The position numbers were made by a program, and so were the translations under genes. From JADKFD01 sp050250665 (lineage in GTDB: Bacteria > Pseudomonadota > Gammaproteobacteria > Xanthomonadales > SZUA-5), in NCBI GenBank assembly GCA_050250665.1, contig JBFWOF010000016.1, positions 43,476 through 107,475 of the forward strand: a stretch of 64,000 nucleotides of DNA. Reading direction: 5' to 3'. The notes under the pieces are model-generated. The model saw only the letters and a program-made list of their open reading frames with translations. It was not told the origin of the DNA and made no database searches. Shown one piece after another: positions 46,512 to 56,100 of this stretch; within the stretch, counting starts at the first letter, position 1; every line of letters starts with the position of its first letter.

Positions 46512-47114
46512 ATGAACTCCAAACTCAGCAGATTCCTGAGCCTCATTCTTCGCCACAAGCCCGAGGTCGTGGGTCTGTCCCTGGATCCGCAAGGATGGGC
46601 CTCGATCGACATCCTGATCGCCCTGTGTGACAAGGCCGGCACGCGATTTACTCGCGAGCAGTTGCTGGACGTGGTGGCGTCCAGCGAGAAGAAGCGCTTT
46701 ACGGTATCGGAAGACGGCCAGCGCATCCGTGCCGCCCAAGGGCACTCGATCACGGTGGCGCTCGGGCTGTCGCCACGTGAGCCCCCGCAGACGCTCTTCC
46801 ATGGCACCGCGACGCGATTCCTGGATGCGATCTTCGCGGAAGGACTGAGCCCCAGATCCCGGCAACAGGTGCACCTGTCCGTCGACCTGGCGACCGTGCA
46901 TCGTGTGGGGCAACGCCATGGCAAACCGGTCATCCTGAGCGTCGATGCCCAGCGCACTCAGTCGCCCGGCGCCCTGAATGGCTGTTCGTCACCGGCCGGT
47001 TTCGATGCCGTCGATCGCATCAAGACCAACTCGGCATCGTCCACCATCTCGCTGGCCAGCGTCGCCAGGTGGCGCCAGGAACCGCTGCGACGAAACGCCC
47101 GCACCTCGGCTTGA
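46512..47114 (+). pseudogene. kptA: RNA 2'-phosphotransferase KptA/Tpt1, C-terminally truncated
   Basis: The first about 148 residues are clear KptA: LSRFLSLILRHKPEVVGLSL (5-24), RAAQGHSI (about 75) and LFHGTATRFLDAI (about 96-108). KptA removes 2'-phosphates from RNA using NAD+. After DAQRT (about 46,955) the sequence stops matching and no longer has the expected tail with YLADNGVWL-type motif; the last 53 codons are antisense to the small genes 46958-47421. The gene was probably cut when those arrived. Residual activity is doubtful. Confidence 0.8.
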
Positions 47115-47125
47115 GTCGTGCTCAC
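46958..47125 (-). CDS. 55-residue hypothetical protein
   Basis: Starts at GTG overlapping the stop of the 99-residue gene upstream (GTGA). Basic at the front (RAFRRSGSWRHL), acidic in the middle (ASEMVDDAEL). No family recognised. It may be the second gene of a small toxin-antitoxin-like pair; its end marks where KptA homology breaks. Confidence 0.4.
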   Translation of the reverse strand: MSTTQAEVRAFRRSGSWRHLATLASEMVDDAELVLMRSTASKPAGDEQPFRAPGD

Positions 47126-47421
47126 AGGTGCGCCACCGCGCGTTCCCACGCCGGGACACGTCTGGCGTGGCCAATCGACTCGGCATACAGTGCCTGGACA
47201 CTTGCAAAGGTCGCACCCACAGCGACCATGCAACGTCCGATCAATGCCGGTGAGACCTCCACGAACAGTTGGCTGAGGATGCTTGCCGCATCGGGTTCGC
47301 GACGGGCAACGGCCACCACCGTCCCGTCGCACAACACGGCCGCCAGATCGTCGATGAGAACGATCTCGCCATAGGGCGCGTTCAGATGCGTGACGACCAG
47401 TTCGAGGGCCGCGGTGTCCAT
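47122..47421 (-). CDS. 99-residue hypothetical protein
   Basis: The protein begins MDTAALELVVTHLNAPYGEIV and is hydrophobic with balanced charge, codon use as in real genes. No family recognised. It is coupled by a 4-base overlap to the following 55-residue gene. Size and layout recall toxin-antitoxin or immunity pairs, which is only inference. Confidence 0.5.
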   Translation of the reverse strand: MDTAALELVVTHLNAPYGEIVLIDDLAAVLCDGTVVAVARREPDAASILSQLFVEVSPALIGRCMVAVGATFASVQALYAESIGHARRVPAWERAVAHL

Positions 47422-47689
47422 GATGGAATTCTACTACTGGCAAGCACGTGGGGAATTTTCTTACTCCGGGCAAGAAAAATGTACTACAGGCCGGCAATGC
47501 GAAGATTTTCGTACCGCGCCATGTTGCCGGGATCGGCACTGTTCGAGGATCAGTGCTTGCTAATATCTAAAAGAACAATGGGGGTCTAGCCAGCGCTCTT
47601 GGTCTGCCACGCATTCACCTGCTGTCGAGCACTGCCGCTGACTCGCTCTTGCGAACGCCCTGATCGCGCATGGCCTGGTAGATCGACAG

Positions 47690-48106
47690 CTATTCCGACC
47701 AAGGATTGATGACGGCTACGCTGGCAGCTTCGTAGGGCGCCGTGTCGCGTGACGCCACAATGAACCCGCGCGAGGCTGCAATCGCGGCGATATAGCCGTC
47801 GGGTGTCGGAAATCCCCTTCCACCGTTCCTGGCTGTCACCGCCAGCTCTGCATAGCGTCGAGCGGCATCGGTGTCGAATGGCAATACGCGATCCCCGAAC
47901 AGTCCCAACAGACCGTCTAGGGTCTGTTTCAGCATGTCCTTGCGTTTGCCTGCTGGAAGCGCCGCGATGCCAAACAGTAGCTCGGCCAGCGTCACGCTGG
48001 ACAGGTAGAGCGTTTCAGCGGTTTGATCATTGAGCCATGCCCGCACTGCCGGGTGTGGCTCCGGCTTCATCGCCTCGGACAGCACGTTGGTGTCGAGGAC
48101 GATCAT
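47690..48106 (-). CDS. PIN-domain toxin, FitB/VapC-like
   Basis: A 138-residue RNase-type PIN protein: MIVLDTNVLSEAMK (Asp5), TLAELLFG with the central Glu, FDTDAARRYAELA and the final TPDGYIAAIA with Asp. LSSVTLAELLFGI and the GFIVASRDTAPYE ending are typical of FitB/VapC. It overlaps the antitoxin gene by 4 bases. Confidence 0.9.
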   Translation of the reverse strand: MIVLDTNVLSEAMKPEPHPAVRAWLNDQTAETLYLSSVTLAELLFGIAALPAGKRKDMLKQTLDGLLGLFGDRVLPFDTDAARRYAELAVTARNGGRGFPTPDGYIAAIAASRGFIVASRDTAPYEAASVAVINPWSE

Positions 48107-48357
48107 TCGAAGCTCAGCGGCGTGGCCGGCGTCTTGTCGCGCACCTCGTCGAACACCACGAAATCCGCGTTCGTCAGATTGATGGTGCGACCCAGTGCCG
48201 CAAGGGCTTCACCCATGAGAACACGATCCTCTGGCTTGACCGCGGCCGCCAGAATTTCCCGCACCTCCGCCTCGGTGCTGCGCCCATGCAGAGCGGCCCG
48301 AACCCGGAGTGCGCGGTGCACGTCGTCGGGCAGGTTGCGTACGGTCAGCATCGCCAT
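48103..48357 (-). CDS. ribbon-helix-helix antitoxin, FitA-like
   Basis: An 84-residue protein opening MAMLTVRNLPDDVHRALRVRA, the ribbon-helix-helix form of FitA/CopG antitoxins; the C-terminal half would bind the PIN toxin. AGGA lies upstream of the start. The region before it contains repeated ATGCC/GGCAT and ATTATG-type sites suited to autorepression. Confidence 0.88.
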   Translation of the reverse strand: MAMLTVRNLPDDVHRALRVRAALHGRSTEAEVREILAAAVKPEDRVLMGEALAALGRTINLTNADFVVFDEVRDKTPATPLSFE

Positions 48358-48474
48358 GACGTCACGTCCTAATAATGCCTTCGATGCAATCAGTATGCCA
48401 TAATGAATGCACTAAAGACACGGTGAGGTCACCCACCCAGAAACGGCGAGGTCGAGAGACGCCGGGAGGAACCC

Positions 48475-48900
48475 ATAAACACTGCCGCCACACATACCCG
48501 CCCGCGATCACTCCAGGACGTTTTGCGGGAAGGGCAACTCCACGGGGACGTAGACAGCTTTCTGCGGGAATTCCTGGACGAGTTCTATAGCGAACGCAGC
48601 GAGGTCGCACGCACAGCCATGCTGGTGGACGAGCCACCGTTGACCGGCGGCGACGGTCGCACGGACGCCTATCTGGCGGCGGTCGCTGAGCACTTGGCAC
48701 TGCGCAACCAATTGGCTGTTCCTGGGTGGACGGGTGCCAAGAGCCGGTTCTTGAAACGACCATTCTTCCCATGCGGATTGGAATCGCTGAAGGCAACCTT
48801 GCTGGTGGAAAGCCCGACCGCGTTCAGGCGCAGAATGATTTTCGTTGGTGCGGACCCGCTGTATCGGCCGCGTCGGGATTCATCCGGGATTGGGAACTAG
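48475..48900 (+). CDS. 141-residue protein, partner of the DUF6036-like gene; apparent ATA start
   Basis: The frame begins (P)INTAATHTRPRSLQDVL with ATA at 48475 placed five bases after a strong GGGAGGA site; no ATG, GTG or TTG lies there, and the first alternative is TTG at 48523. The protein contains a helical acidic stretch (DSFLREFLDEFYSERSEVARTAML) and a C-terminal block AYLAAVAEHLALRNQLAVPGW...RRRMIFVGADPLYRPR. It precedes a nucleotidyltransferase-like gene and is likely its regulator or antitoxin. Either a rare ATA start or a lost ATG. Confidence 0.6.
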   Translation: MNTAATHTRPRSLQDVLREGQLHGDVDSFLREFLDEFYSERSEVARTAMLVDEPPLTGGDGRTDAYLAAVAEHLALRNQLAVPGWTGAKSRFLKRPFFPCGLESLKATLLVESPTAFRRRMIFVGADPLYRPRRDSSGIGN

Positions 48901-48923
48901 ACGGCTCAGGAAGGACGTATGGC

Positions 48924-49517
48924 ATGGCAATGCTTACGAAAGACGACATTTTGCGCGCACTACGGCAGATTGACCTCAAAGCGAAGGCCGCCGGTGTGGT
49001 GGTTGATCTATCGATCTATGGTGGTGCTGCTCTGGCCTTGGCGTTCAACCTCCGCCATTCCACGCGCGATGTCGATGCGGTGGTCCATGGCGCCCCTGAC
49101 TTCGTGCGGCGCGCCGTTGCAGAGATTGCAGAGGAAGAGGGCTGGCCAGCGGGCTGGTTGAACGATAGCGTCAAGCGTTTTACCTCAAGCCATGAGCAGA
49201 TGAGTCTTATGGAAAGTTTCGATGCGTCGATGGGCGGGGGGCTGAGGATCCACATCCCAACGCCCGAATACCTGTTTGCCATGAAGTGCATGGCGATGCG
49301 GCCGGAAGGCATTGAGGGATCGCACGACATCTCCGACATTGAGGCACTGGCCGATGTGGCCGACATTGCCGACACAGAGGCGGCATTCGCGCTTGTGGAG
49401 GCATTTTATCCATCGTCGCGTATCCCGCCGAAGGTCAAGTTCGGGGTCGAGGAGATCATGGAGCGGGTGCGTGCTCGGCGTGCTCATGACGATCCGTTCA
49501 GGCCGCCAGGCGGATAA
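48924..49517 (+). CDS. DUF6036-type nucleotidyltransferase-like protein
   Basis: A 197-residue protein with AGGAAGGA upstream. Motif YGGAALALAFNLRHSTRDVDAV (in parts, about 33-54) is the GG-x(n)-R-x-T-x-D-x-D loop of AbiEii/MNT-like nucleotidyltransferases. The rest (HIPTPEYLFAMKCMAMR, DISDIEALAD) matches the same group. Such proteins act as toxins or antitoxins that transfer a nucleotide. Partner upstream at 48475-48900. Confidence 0.75.
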   Translation: MAMLTKDDILRALRQIDLKAKAAGVVVDLSIYGGAALALAFNLRHSTRDVDAVVHGAPDFVRRAVAEIAEEEGWPAGWLNDSVKRFTSSHEQMSLMESFDASMGGGLRIHIPTPEYLFAMKCMAMRPEGIEGSHDISDIEALADVADIADTEAAFALVEAFYPSSRIPPKVKFGVEEIMERVRARRAHDDPFRPPGG

Positions 49518-49714
49518 GCCGCCGGGCAAAAAGTAGCCGACGAAGCGTGCATATATGATTGCTTGATAGGATGAAGTGCAGTGGCGCGAGGCCTGTGAAG
49601 CGCTGGAGCTGCCCGAGGTGAGCTTGGCCGCCATTCGTCCAATGGCGTAACGAGTGCCGTGGTTGTTCATACTCCGCGCTTGACGGTCCGCGTGGTTGCG
49701 CTCACCTTACGGCT

Positions 49715-49897
49715 ATGAAAACCACCATCTTCGCCAGGCAGCCTAGTGCGAGCGCACCGTTCGCTCGGCAACCGGCTGCCACAACGCCAGAGGAGCGCAT
49801 TCGTCGAGCGCTGGAACTTGGGCGTCGCGGGCAATTACTTCGCAAATTGAATCCGCAGACTCGATCCAGACAAGCGTGTGACACGATAGGACTATGA
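49715..49897 (+). CDS. 60-residue hypothetical protein
   Basis: A short gene with Ala/Arg-rich composition, EERIRRALELGRRGQLLRKLN in the middle; overlapping ATGA with the next gene. Possibly one half of a small two-gene cassette. No family recognised, no clear ribosome-binding site. Confidence 0.4.
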   Translation: MKTTIFARQPSASAPFARQPAATTPEERIRRALELGRRGQLLRKLNPQTRSRQACDTIGL

Positions 49898-50100
49898 GTA
49901 CCAGCGCCACCAACAGCAGGGTAGCTACCGGCACGGAAGCAGCGGCGCTCGTGGAGGCGCTCGCGCGTTCGCAGGCCCGAGACCATGACCGGGTATTGGC
50001 GGGTGAACTCAAGCCCAGCGATCTGTTTTTCATTCCGGCCGCAATGGCGCGTGAATCGATCGTTCGTTGGGCAGATGCGGATGCACGACGTCGGCGTTGA
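49894..50100 (+). CDS. 68-residue hypothetical protein
   Basis: Starts with an ATGA overlap on the preceding small gene. The segment LAGELKPSDLFFIPAAMARES is a conserved-looking core seen in small proteins of unknown role. With its neighbour it resembles a small toxin-antitoxin-type pair; this is inference. Confidence 0.45.
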   Translation: MSTSATNSRVATGTEAAALVEALARSQARDHDRVLAGELKPSDLFFIPAAMARESIVRWADADARRRR

Positions 50101-50361
50101 TCCTGCAGCCACACCGGGAGGCCTTGCGCGAAGCGATCATGCCGCCGGAAATGGTGGCGAAGATGTTGGCGGAAGCAATGGCGTAACGGGCATCGTGGCT
50201 TGCGTCTTGTGCGGCGAATACGCCCCTTAATCTCCGCATCCCATGCGGTGAATAGCTTGCGATGGCGGCCGCTCTACCCGCCGAAGTACCAGCACGATAA
50301 TGCAGCAGATAAGACGTACTATTGCCGTCAGGGGCGATTACGCGTCAGAAGTGCCGCACAG

Positions 50362-50715
50362 ATGAAGATCACGAAACTACACACCGATCAGACCATCCTT
50401 CGGGAACTCGGTGTTCGGATGGCCGGGCTACGGCTGGCGCGCAATCTGACACAGGCGGCACTGGCTGAAGAGGCCGGCGTATCCCGAAGCACAGTCGAAC
50501 GGCTGGAATCAGGCGTCGTGGCGCTGCAGCTTTCCGGGTTCCTGCGCGTCTGCCGGGTGCTGGATCTGATCGACGGTCTGAATCTGTTGGTGCCGGAGCC
50601 TGGGCCGAGCCCGGTCGATCTGCTGAAGCTGAAAGGCCGAAAGCGCCAACGGGCCTCGACGCGCAAGGCCGCGGCCGGCAAAGCCGGACCCTGGACCTGG
50701 GGTGATTCGAAGTGA
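50362..50715 (+). CDS. HipB-like XRE antitoxin without its HipA
   Basis: A 117-residue HTH_XRE protein: LRLARNLTQAALAEEAGVSRSTVERLESG (in parts) gives the helix-turn-helix, followed by LIDGLNLLVPEPGPSPVDLL and the basic tail GRKRQRAS...WTWGDSK. This is the standard antitoxin ahead of HipA kinases. The next gene begins in the right place (GTG overlapping AAGTGA) but stops after eight codons, so hipA has been lost. The protein could still act as a DNA-binding regulator. Confidence 0.8.
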   Translation: MKITKLHTDQTILRELGVRMAGLRLARNLTQAALAEEAGVSRSTVERLESGVVALQLSGFLRVCRVLDLIDGLNLLVPEPGPSPVDLLKLKGRKRQRASTRKAAAGKAGPWTWGDSK

Positions 50716-50775
50716 CCGCCGGACACCGATTGAACTAGCCATCGGACCCACTAGGCCGATGGCAAGCTCGACAGA

Positions 50776-50803
50776 GGAGTTTATGGAAATTCCGTAAACC
50801 TCC
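50776..50803. promoter_or_regulatory. near-perfect palindrome, operator candidate
   Basis: GGAG-TTTATGGAA-A-TTCCGTAAA-CCTCC is a dyad with one main mismatch (TTTATGGAA versus TTCCGTAAA). It lies where the lost hipA gene would be, before the Phd-like gene, so it may be a remnant operator of another toxin-antitoxin module. Confidence 0.5.
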
Positions 50804-50997
50804 AAAGAACCACATAACCGCCGTCCCGCCCACTTCAACGGAACCAACAATCGCTTGCGGGATTCATCTGGGGTTCCCGCGTTGACACGTGCTCAATGGC
50901 GCATCGAAGCGTTCGTCGTCCGAGCATGGGGACGATGCGAAGCGGTGTGATAACGTGATCCGGTGGACTGAGAATGGCGATGAAGGGTGTTTGCCCA

Positions 50998-51354
50998 ATG
51001 ACCGATACCTCAATGCTCGATCCGCTGAAAGACATCACACGGATCTCGGCGTCCGACATCAAGCGCGTCGGCTGGCGTGGCGTGATGAATGCTTTGGGAG
51101 GCGAGGGCAGGGTGCTGGTCACGAATCACGGGGAACCCGAGGCGGTGATCCTGAGCATCCAGGCCTACGCGACGTTGACCGGCGCGACTCCAGTTGTTGG
51201 CTGCGCCGAAGTGCCAGCGCGGGAAGCCCTGCGTCGCAGTTTCGATGAGCGTCTGGCTGCGCTGAGAGCACCCGATGCCGGCGATCGATTGCGAGCCCTG
51301 AGCGATGAGCCGACGCGGCTGAACGGGATGGTGAAAGCAGGCTCCAGTTGTTGA
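50998..51354 (+). CDS. Phd/YefM-like antitoxin, orphan
   Basis: About 118 residues (an upstream ATG at 50974 would give 126). ITRISASDIKRVGWRGVMNAL and RVLVTNHGEPEAVILSI form the Phd/YefM fold seen at the start of many antitoxins. No toxin gene follows: the next 300 bases have no supported gene. It is therefore an orphan, or the toxin has been deleted. Confidence 0.75.
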   Translation: MTDTSMLDPLKDITRISASDIKRVGWRGVMNALGGEGRVLVTNHGEPEAVILSIQAYATLTGATPVVGCAEVPAREALRRSFDERLAALRAPDAGDRLRALSDEPTRLNGMVKAGSSC

Positions 51355-51501
51355 GCATTGTGTGTGCTCGATCTTCCATGTGCCAACCGGATAGCGACTG
51401 CTCAACTGTCGATTCTTGACGTCCATGGCAGAAGCAGCGTGACTCTTCCGGCGACGCCATTTCACGGTTTGTGCAGCCGGAAGACTGCTGGGCGGTCTCC
51501 A

Positions 51502-51533
51502 CTGTCAGTGGCCGCGCCGGCGGCCACTGACAG
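51502..51533. repeat. 14-bp perfect inverted repeat
   Basis: CTGTCAGTGGCCGC and GCGGCCACTGACAG are separated by GCCG. It lies between the orphan antitoxin and the resolvase, converging on both, so it may be a bidirectional terminator or the edge of a mobile module. The stretch 51355-51658 has no supported gene. Confidence 0.8.
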
Positions 51534-51658
51534 GGCCCCGGCGACGCTAGGGAGGGGAGAGCAGCGAAGCTGCACAGGTGGAGCCGCGTGCGGCAAAGCG
51601 GCGGGGTAGGGCACTTCGCGGAATGTGGCCCGAGTGCGCCAATGCTGTCGCCTCGACG

Positions 51659-52216
51659 TCACGTCTCACGCAGGTATTGGTAGAGCGTTTCGCGGCTGAT
51701 GCCAAATTCACGCGCCAGCTGGGCCTTCGCCTCACCAGCGGCAACGCGCCGGCGCAGTTCCGCAGCTCGTTCCGGTAGCAACGACTTCTTGCGACCGCGG
51801 TAAGCGCCGCGCTGCTTGGCGAGGGCGATCCCTTCGCGTTGCCGCTCGCGGATCAGCGCCCGCTCGAACTCGGCGAACGCGCCCATCACCGACAGCATCA
51901 GATTCGCCATTGGCGAGTCTTCACCGGTGAAGGTCAAATTCTCCTTGATGAATTCGATGCGCACGCCACGCTTGGTCAGCCGTTGCACGACGCGACGCAA
52001 GTCATCAAGGTTGCGCGCCAGGCGATCCATGCTGTGCACTACCACGGTGTCGCCGTCGCGCACGAAATCAAGCAGTGATTCCAACTCCGGACGCTGCGTG
52101 TCCTTGCCCGATGCCTTGTCGGTGAACAGCCGATCGACGGCAATTTGATCGAGTTGGCGATCCGCATTCTGATCGAAGCTGCTGACCCGGACGTAGCCGA
52201 TGCGTTGACCGTTCAA
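51659..52216 (-). CDS. Tn3-type serine resolvase
   Basis: A 185-residue site-specific recombinase: GYVRVSSFDQN with the catalytic Ser12, HSMDRLARNLDDLRR with the Arg cluster, GEDSPMANLMLSVMGAFAEFER (E-helix) and a C-terminal HTH (LAREFGISRETLYQYL). It would bind a res site just upstream (52217 onward). No transposase partner is present. Confidence 0.92.
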   Translation of the reverse strand: MNGQRIGYVRVSSFDQNADRQLDQIAVDRLFTDKASGKDTQRPELESLLDFVRDGDTVVVHSMDRLARNLDDLRRVVQRLTKRGVRIEFIKENLTFTGEDSPMANLMLSVMGAFAEFERALIRERQREGIALAKQRGAYRGRKKSLLPERAAELRRRVAAGEAKAQLAREFGISRETLYQYLRET

Positions 52217-52677
52217 GAGTGGCTTTCCCAGGCGAAGTGTCAGAGTGAACTCTGAGACCCTCGGCCCGTGATGTCAATGAAAGCCAATTGCCACTCTAAT
52301 CTGACGCCTTGACGGTCATTGCCTGACGTCTGGTTGGGGTATAGCTCAGGCTGACATCAGAGACACTTGCCTCGATAACGTTACGTATTGTAATTCGATG
52401 TGTTGCCAACGTATCGTAGCGTGCGGCTCGTGAGTGGCTATCGAACTCGCGTCTTGCGGACAGCAGACGACTTCCAGTGAACGGGGTCCAAGACCCAGGG
52501 TCGGGCCGCGCAGCTAGCGACCCATCTGGTCGCGTGAGCGGCCCACAAATGCGCAGTCCCCGGCTTTGCCGAGGGCTACCTGCTCAATTCATATCGCCAA
52601 GTGAGACATTCCTCGCTCAGGCGACTCCTACCAAGATTCCGCGCCAATTTCGCGCATTGCCCGCTTGAGGATTTCGC
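52217..52677. other. gene-free region, probable res site
   Basis: No gene is supported. The first 110 bases upstream of the resolvase are where res sub-sites normally lie; they include scattered CACTCTAATCTGACG and GTCAGAGTGAACTCTGA-type dyad sequence. The rest has lower GC content and no recognised feature. Confidence 0.4.
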
Positions 52678-53199
52678 TTGATCCATGCCCGCTTGATGTC
52701 ACTCGTTCTCCTGCTCGCGGTTTTGGCGCCATGCGCTGCGCCAGCGCAATCCACCCCTTCGCTCTCTGCTGAACTGCTGACGCCAACCGACCAGTTGCGA
52801 CTTGGCGGGGTAGTGCAGTTCACAGTCCTGCTTCGCAACACGGACACGCAGCAGTCCGTGGTGCTTCGGGGCGAACCGGGCTTCGGTCCGGCCGGGGGCA
52901 TGGAACTAGTGGTCACGGATGGGCAGGGCGTCAGTCGTAGCCTTCCTGCCACGTCCGGGGACATGACCTTGGAGCAGGCCCAATCGGGCACACGGCGGAT
53001 GTTGCTCCCGCCCGGACATGGCCACGCGGTCTATCGACAGATGCCGGTTCAGACGCTCTTCCCGAGCGTTGGGCAGTACCAGCTGCTGGTGAACTACAGC
53101 AGCCCGATGCCGGCGCCAGGGAATCCGTCTGTGGCGAGCAACGCCATTGAGGGCAGCCAGGTCACGACCGCCACCGTCGCGATTGAGGTCGTGGAATGA
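52678..53199 (+). CDS. exported protein of unknown function
   Basis: About 173 residues from TTG with GAGG upstream, or 167 from the ATG at 52696. The signal peptide MSLVLLLAVLAPCAAPAQS is clear. The mature part is beta-rich (LRLGGVVQFTVLLRNTDTQQSVVL) and may be an Ig-like/DUF-type fold. It overlaps the RHS gene start by 4 bases, so it may be a chaperone or partner of the RHS protein. Confidence 0.65.
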   Translation: MIHARLMSLVLLLAVLAPCAAPAQSTPSLSAELLTPTDQLRLGGVVQFTVLLRNTDTQQSVVLRGEPGFGPAGGMELVVTDGQGVSRSLPATSGDMTLEQAQSGTRRMLLPPGHGHAVYRQMPVQTLFPSVGQYQLLVNYSSPMPAPGNPSVASNAIEGSQVTTATVAIEVVE

Positions 53200-56100
53200 G
53201 CGGCCTGCGCAAGGAACTGACATCTTTGACCACTCGCCGCGTCCGAGGCGTTCTGGCTTTGCTGGGCCTGATGGTGTTTGGCGCGGCGCATGGTCAGGAA
53301 CTCTATCAATGGGACAGCTACGAGAAACGGATCGATTCCGCGCGTACTGTGCAGGCGCTGGGGGCGGATGCCTTTGGTGACTCGGTCAGCCTGCAGAACG
53401 GTGCCTTGTCTTTCAGCGTCACCGATGTTGATCTGCCCGGGAACAACGCTTTGCCGGTGCGCTTCACCCGCACTTACTCAGTATCCAACACCCGCGGCCA
53501 GGTTCAGAACAAGATGTTGGCGGACTGGTCGGTGCAGGTACCGCAACTCAGCGGCAACTTCGCCACCGAATGGGTCACCAGCGGGCCCGTTCCTACGGCG
53601 CGCTGTTCGAACACATCGGAAACAGCCGTACCACCTATTCCGCCAGCCGAACTTGGCCACTTCGCATTGAGCGACTTCTGGCAAGGTGTGCAGATGGATC
53701 TTGCTGGCGCCGGCGGTGGTGAGTTGTTGAAAACCGCAGACGGTGTGATGCGTCCCCCTAGTGATGCCCAGCATCCTTATCTGTGGACGACTGATGGCAA
53801 AGTGCATGTGCGCTGCATCGATTCCATTGGCGCCGAGGCCGGTGGCAATGGCTCAGGCGAAGGGTTTGAGGCAATCACGCCGGACGGGACAAAGTACCAA
53901 TTCAAATGGATGGCGCAACGCTTCGTGCCGGGTCAGGTCAAGAACATCTATGACTCGGGTGGCAATGGAATAACCACCGGGCAGCGCCATCTCCCCGTGC
54001 GCGAGAACACGCTCTACGTCACCCGAGTACAAGACCGCTTCAACAATTGGGTGACCTACAGCTACTCCAATGCCGCCAATGAACCTGGACGACTGACTCA
54101 GATCAACTCCAGCGATGGTCGGCAGATCACCATCGCCTACCAGAACGACCGCGTTCGAACGGTCACCGCCGGTGGGCGACAATGGGTTTATGACTACGGC
54201 ACCACGAGCAGCCAAGTGGGTCAGCCAACCCTTCGCACCGTGACGTTGCCAGATAGCAGGCAGTGGACTATCAACTTCTCAGACCTGTCGTTCTCGCCTG
54301 TCGAGTACTCCACGTCACCTGAGGCCTTGATGGATGTCAGCTGCTCCTCGATTCTTCCTCCCACGAATCGGTTCTCCTCGCGGATCGGATCGATCGTGCA
54401 TCCATCGGGAGCAACGGCCAGCTTCCGCGTTGGGCTGGAACAGTTTGGGCGCAGTAACGTCAATTTGGTTTGCCAGAACTACACGATCCCAAATGTGTTT
54501 CCTGGTGACGACAGCAACTTGTTTGCATGGGCCTATTGGGCGTGGGCTTTGGCGCACAAAGAAGTTTCCGGCCCTGGCATATCCACGCCCCTCACATGGG
54601 ACTACACCTACGACTTTACCCAAGGCATCAGCTTGCATTGGTTTGGGCAGGAGCCGACGTGTGTGGGCGCGCATTGCTACCAGCCTACATGCACGGACAG
54701 CAGCCCCTGCACCGGTCACAGCTTCACCTGGGTGATTCGGCCCGATGGCAGCAAAGAGCGCTACAAATTCGGGACCAACTGGCAGTATGACGAAGGCAAA
54801 TTGCTACGCATCGATCGATTCAACAGCGTCGATGAACTGCTGGAGTCCGAAAGCCATACCTACGATCTTGATCGCACGTTGGTGCACGCGGACTACCCGG
54901 CCCGCTACGGCACCAGCTTCCGCCTCAACATCGACGATGGCTTCAATTCCGAATTCCACCGGCCAGAGCTGACAACTGTCACCACTCGCGATGGCGTGGA
55001 TTTCAGCTGGGCAGTCGACGCCTGTGATCCCTATGTGTGCATAGATGAATTCGCGCGGCCCACTCAGGTTACCCAGTCCAGCACCATCGTTCATGGCGCA
55101 ACCACTGGCTATTCGCGGCAAGAGGCCTACACCTATGCCGACGATTCCTCGCTCTGGGTTTTGCAGCGTGAGTCAGTGTCCGTCGATGGCGAAGAGGTCG
55201 CCAGAGCTGAGTTCTACCCGGCCACCGCATTGCCGCAGTATTTCTACAGCTATGGCCAGCTCAAACAAACGCTGGTCTACCGTGGCGACGGAACCGTGTC
55301 CTCGGTCACCGACGGGAACAATCACACTACCCAGTTGAATGATTGGTATCGCGGTATCCCCAAAGCCATCGTCTACCACGATGCCAGCGACATCGCGGCA
55401 GAAGTGAGCTACGAGGGCTGGATTACTTGGACCAGGGACGAGCGCGACCGCGTCACCAACTATCACCACGACCCGATGGGGCGCATCGATCTGGTGACGC
55501 CGCCGGCACCGGGAGCGCCGACCACCATTACCTATTCGTCGAACACATCGGCAGCCTACGGGTTGGCCGCCGGCCATTGGCTGCAATCGGTCTCGCGTGG
55601 CGCTTATCGGCAAGACACCTATTACGATGGCCTGTGGCGCCCAGTGCTGGTGCGCGAGTACCAGGCCGGCGGCACGCTGAACCGCTATCGCGTGTCGGCC
55701 TATGACGGTCTGAATCGTGAGGTCTTCAGCGCCTATCCGGTTGATACCTTGGCCTCGACTACGCCGCTCTCGAACGTGACGCTCGGCGTTCACCGTACCT
55801 TTGATGGCATCGGTCGCCTGCTGGAGACTGGCGCAGATAGCGAGTTGTTGACCGGGCAACTCATCACCACGATCAAGTATCGGCCCAACTTCCGCAAGGA
55901 AGTCACCAATGCGAACGGCAAGATCACCTACTTCGACTTCCAGGCCTTCAACGCGCCCTCCGAGGACAGTCCGACCCAGATTTTGGCCCCTGAAGCTCAG
56001 ACGACGATCATTACGCGAGATGTCTACGGCAAGCCCCGCAGCATCAGCCGGACCGCCACCATTGGTGGCACGCCGATCACCATCGCCCGCCGCTTCAACT

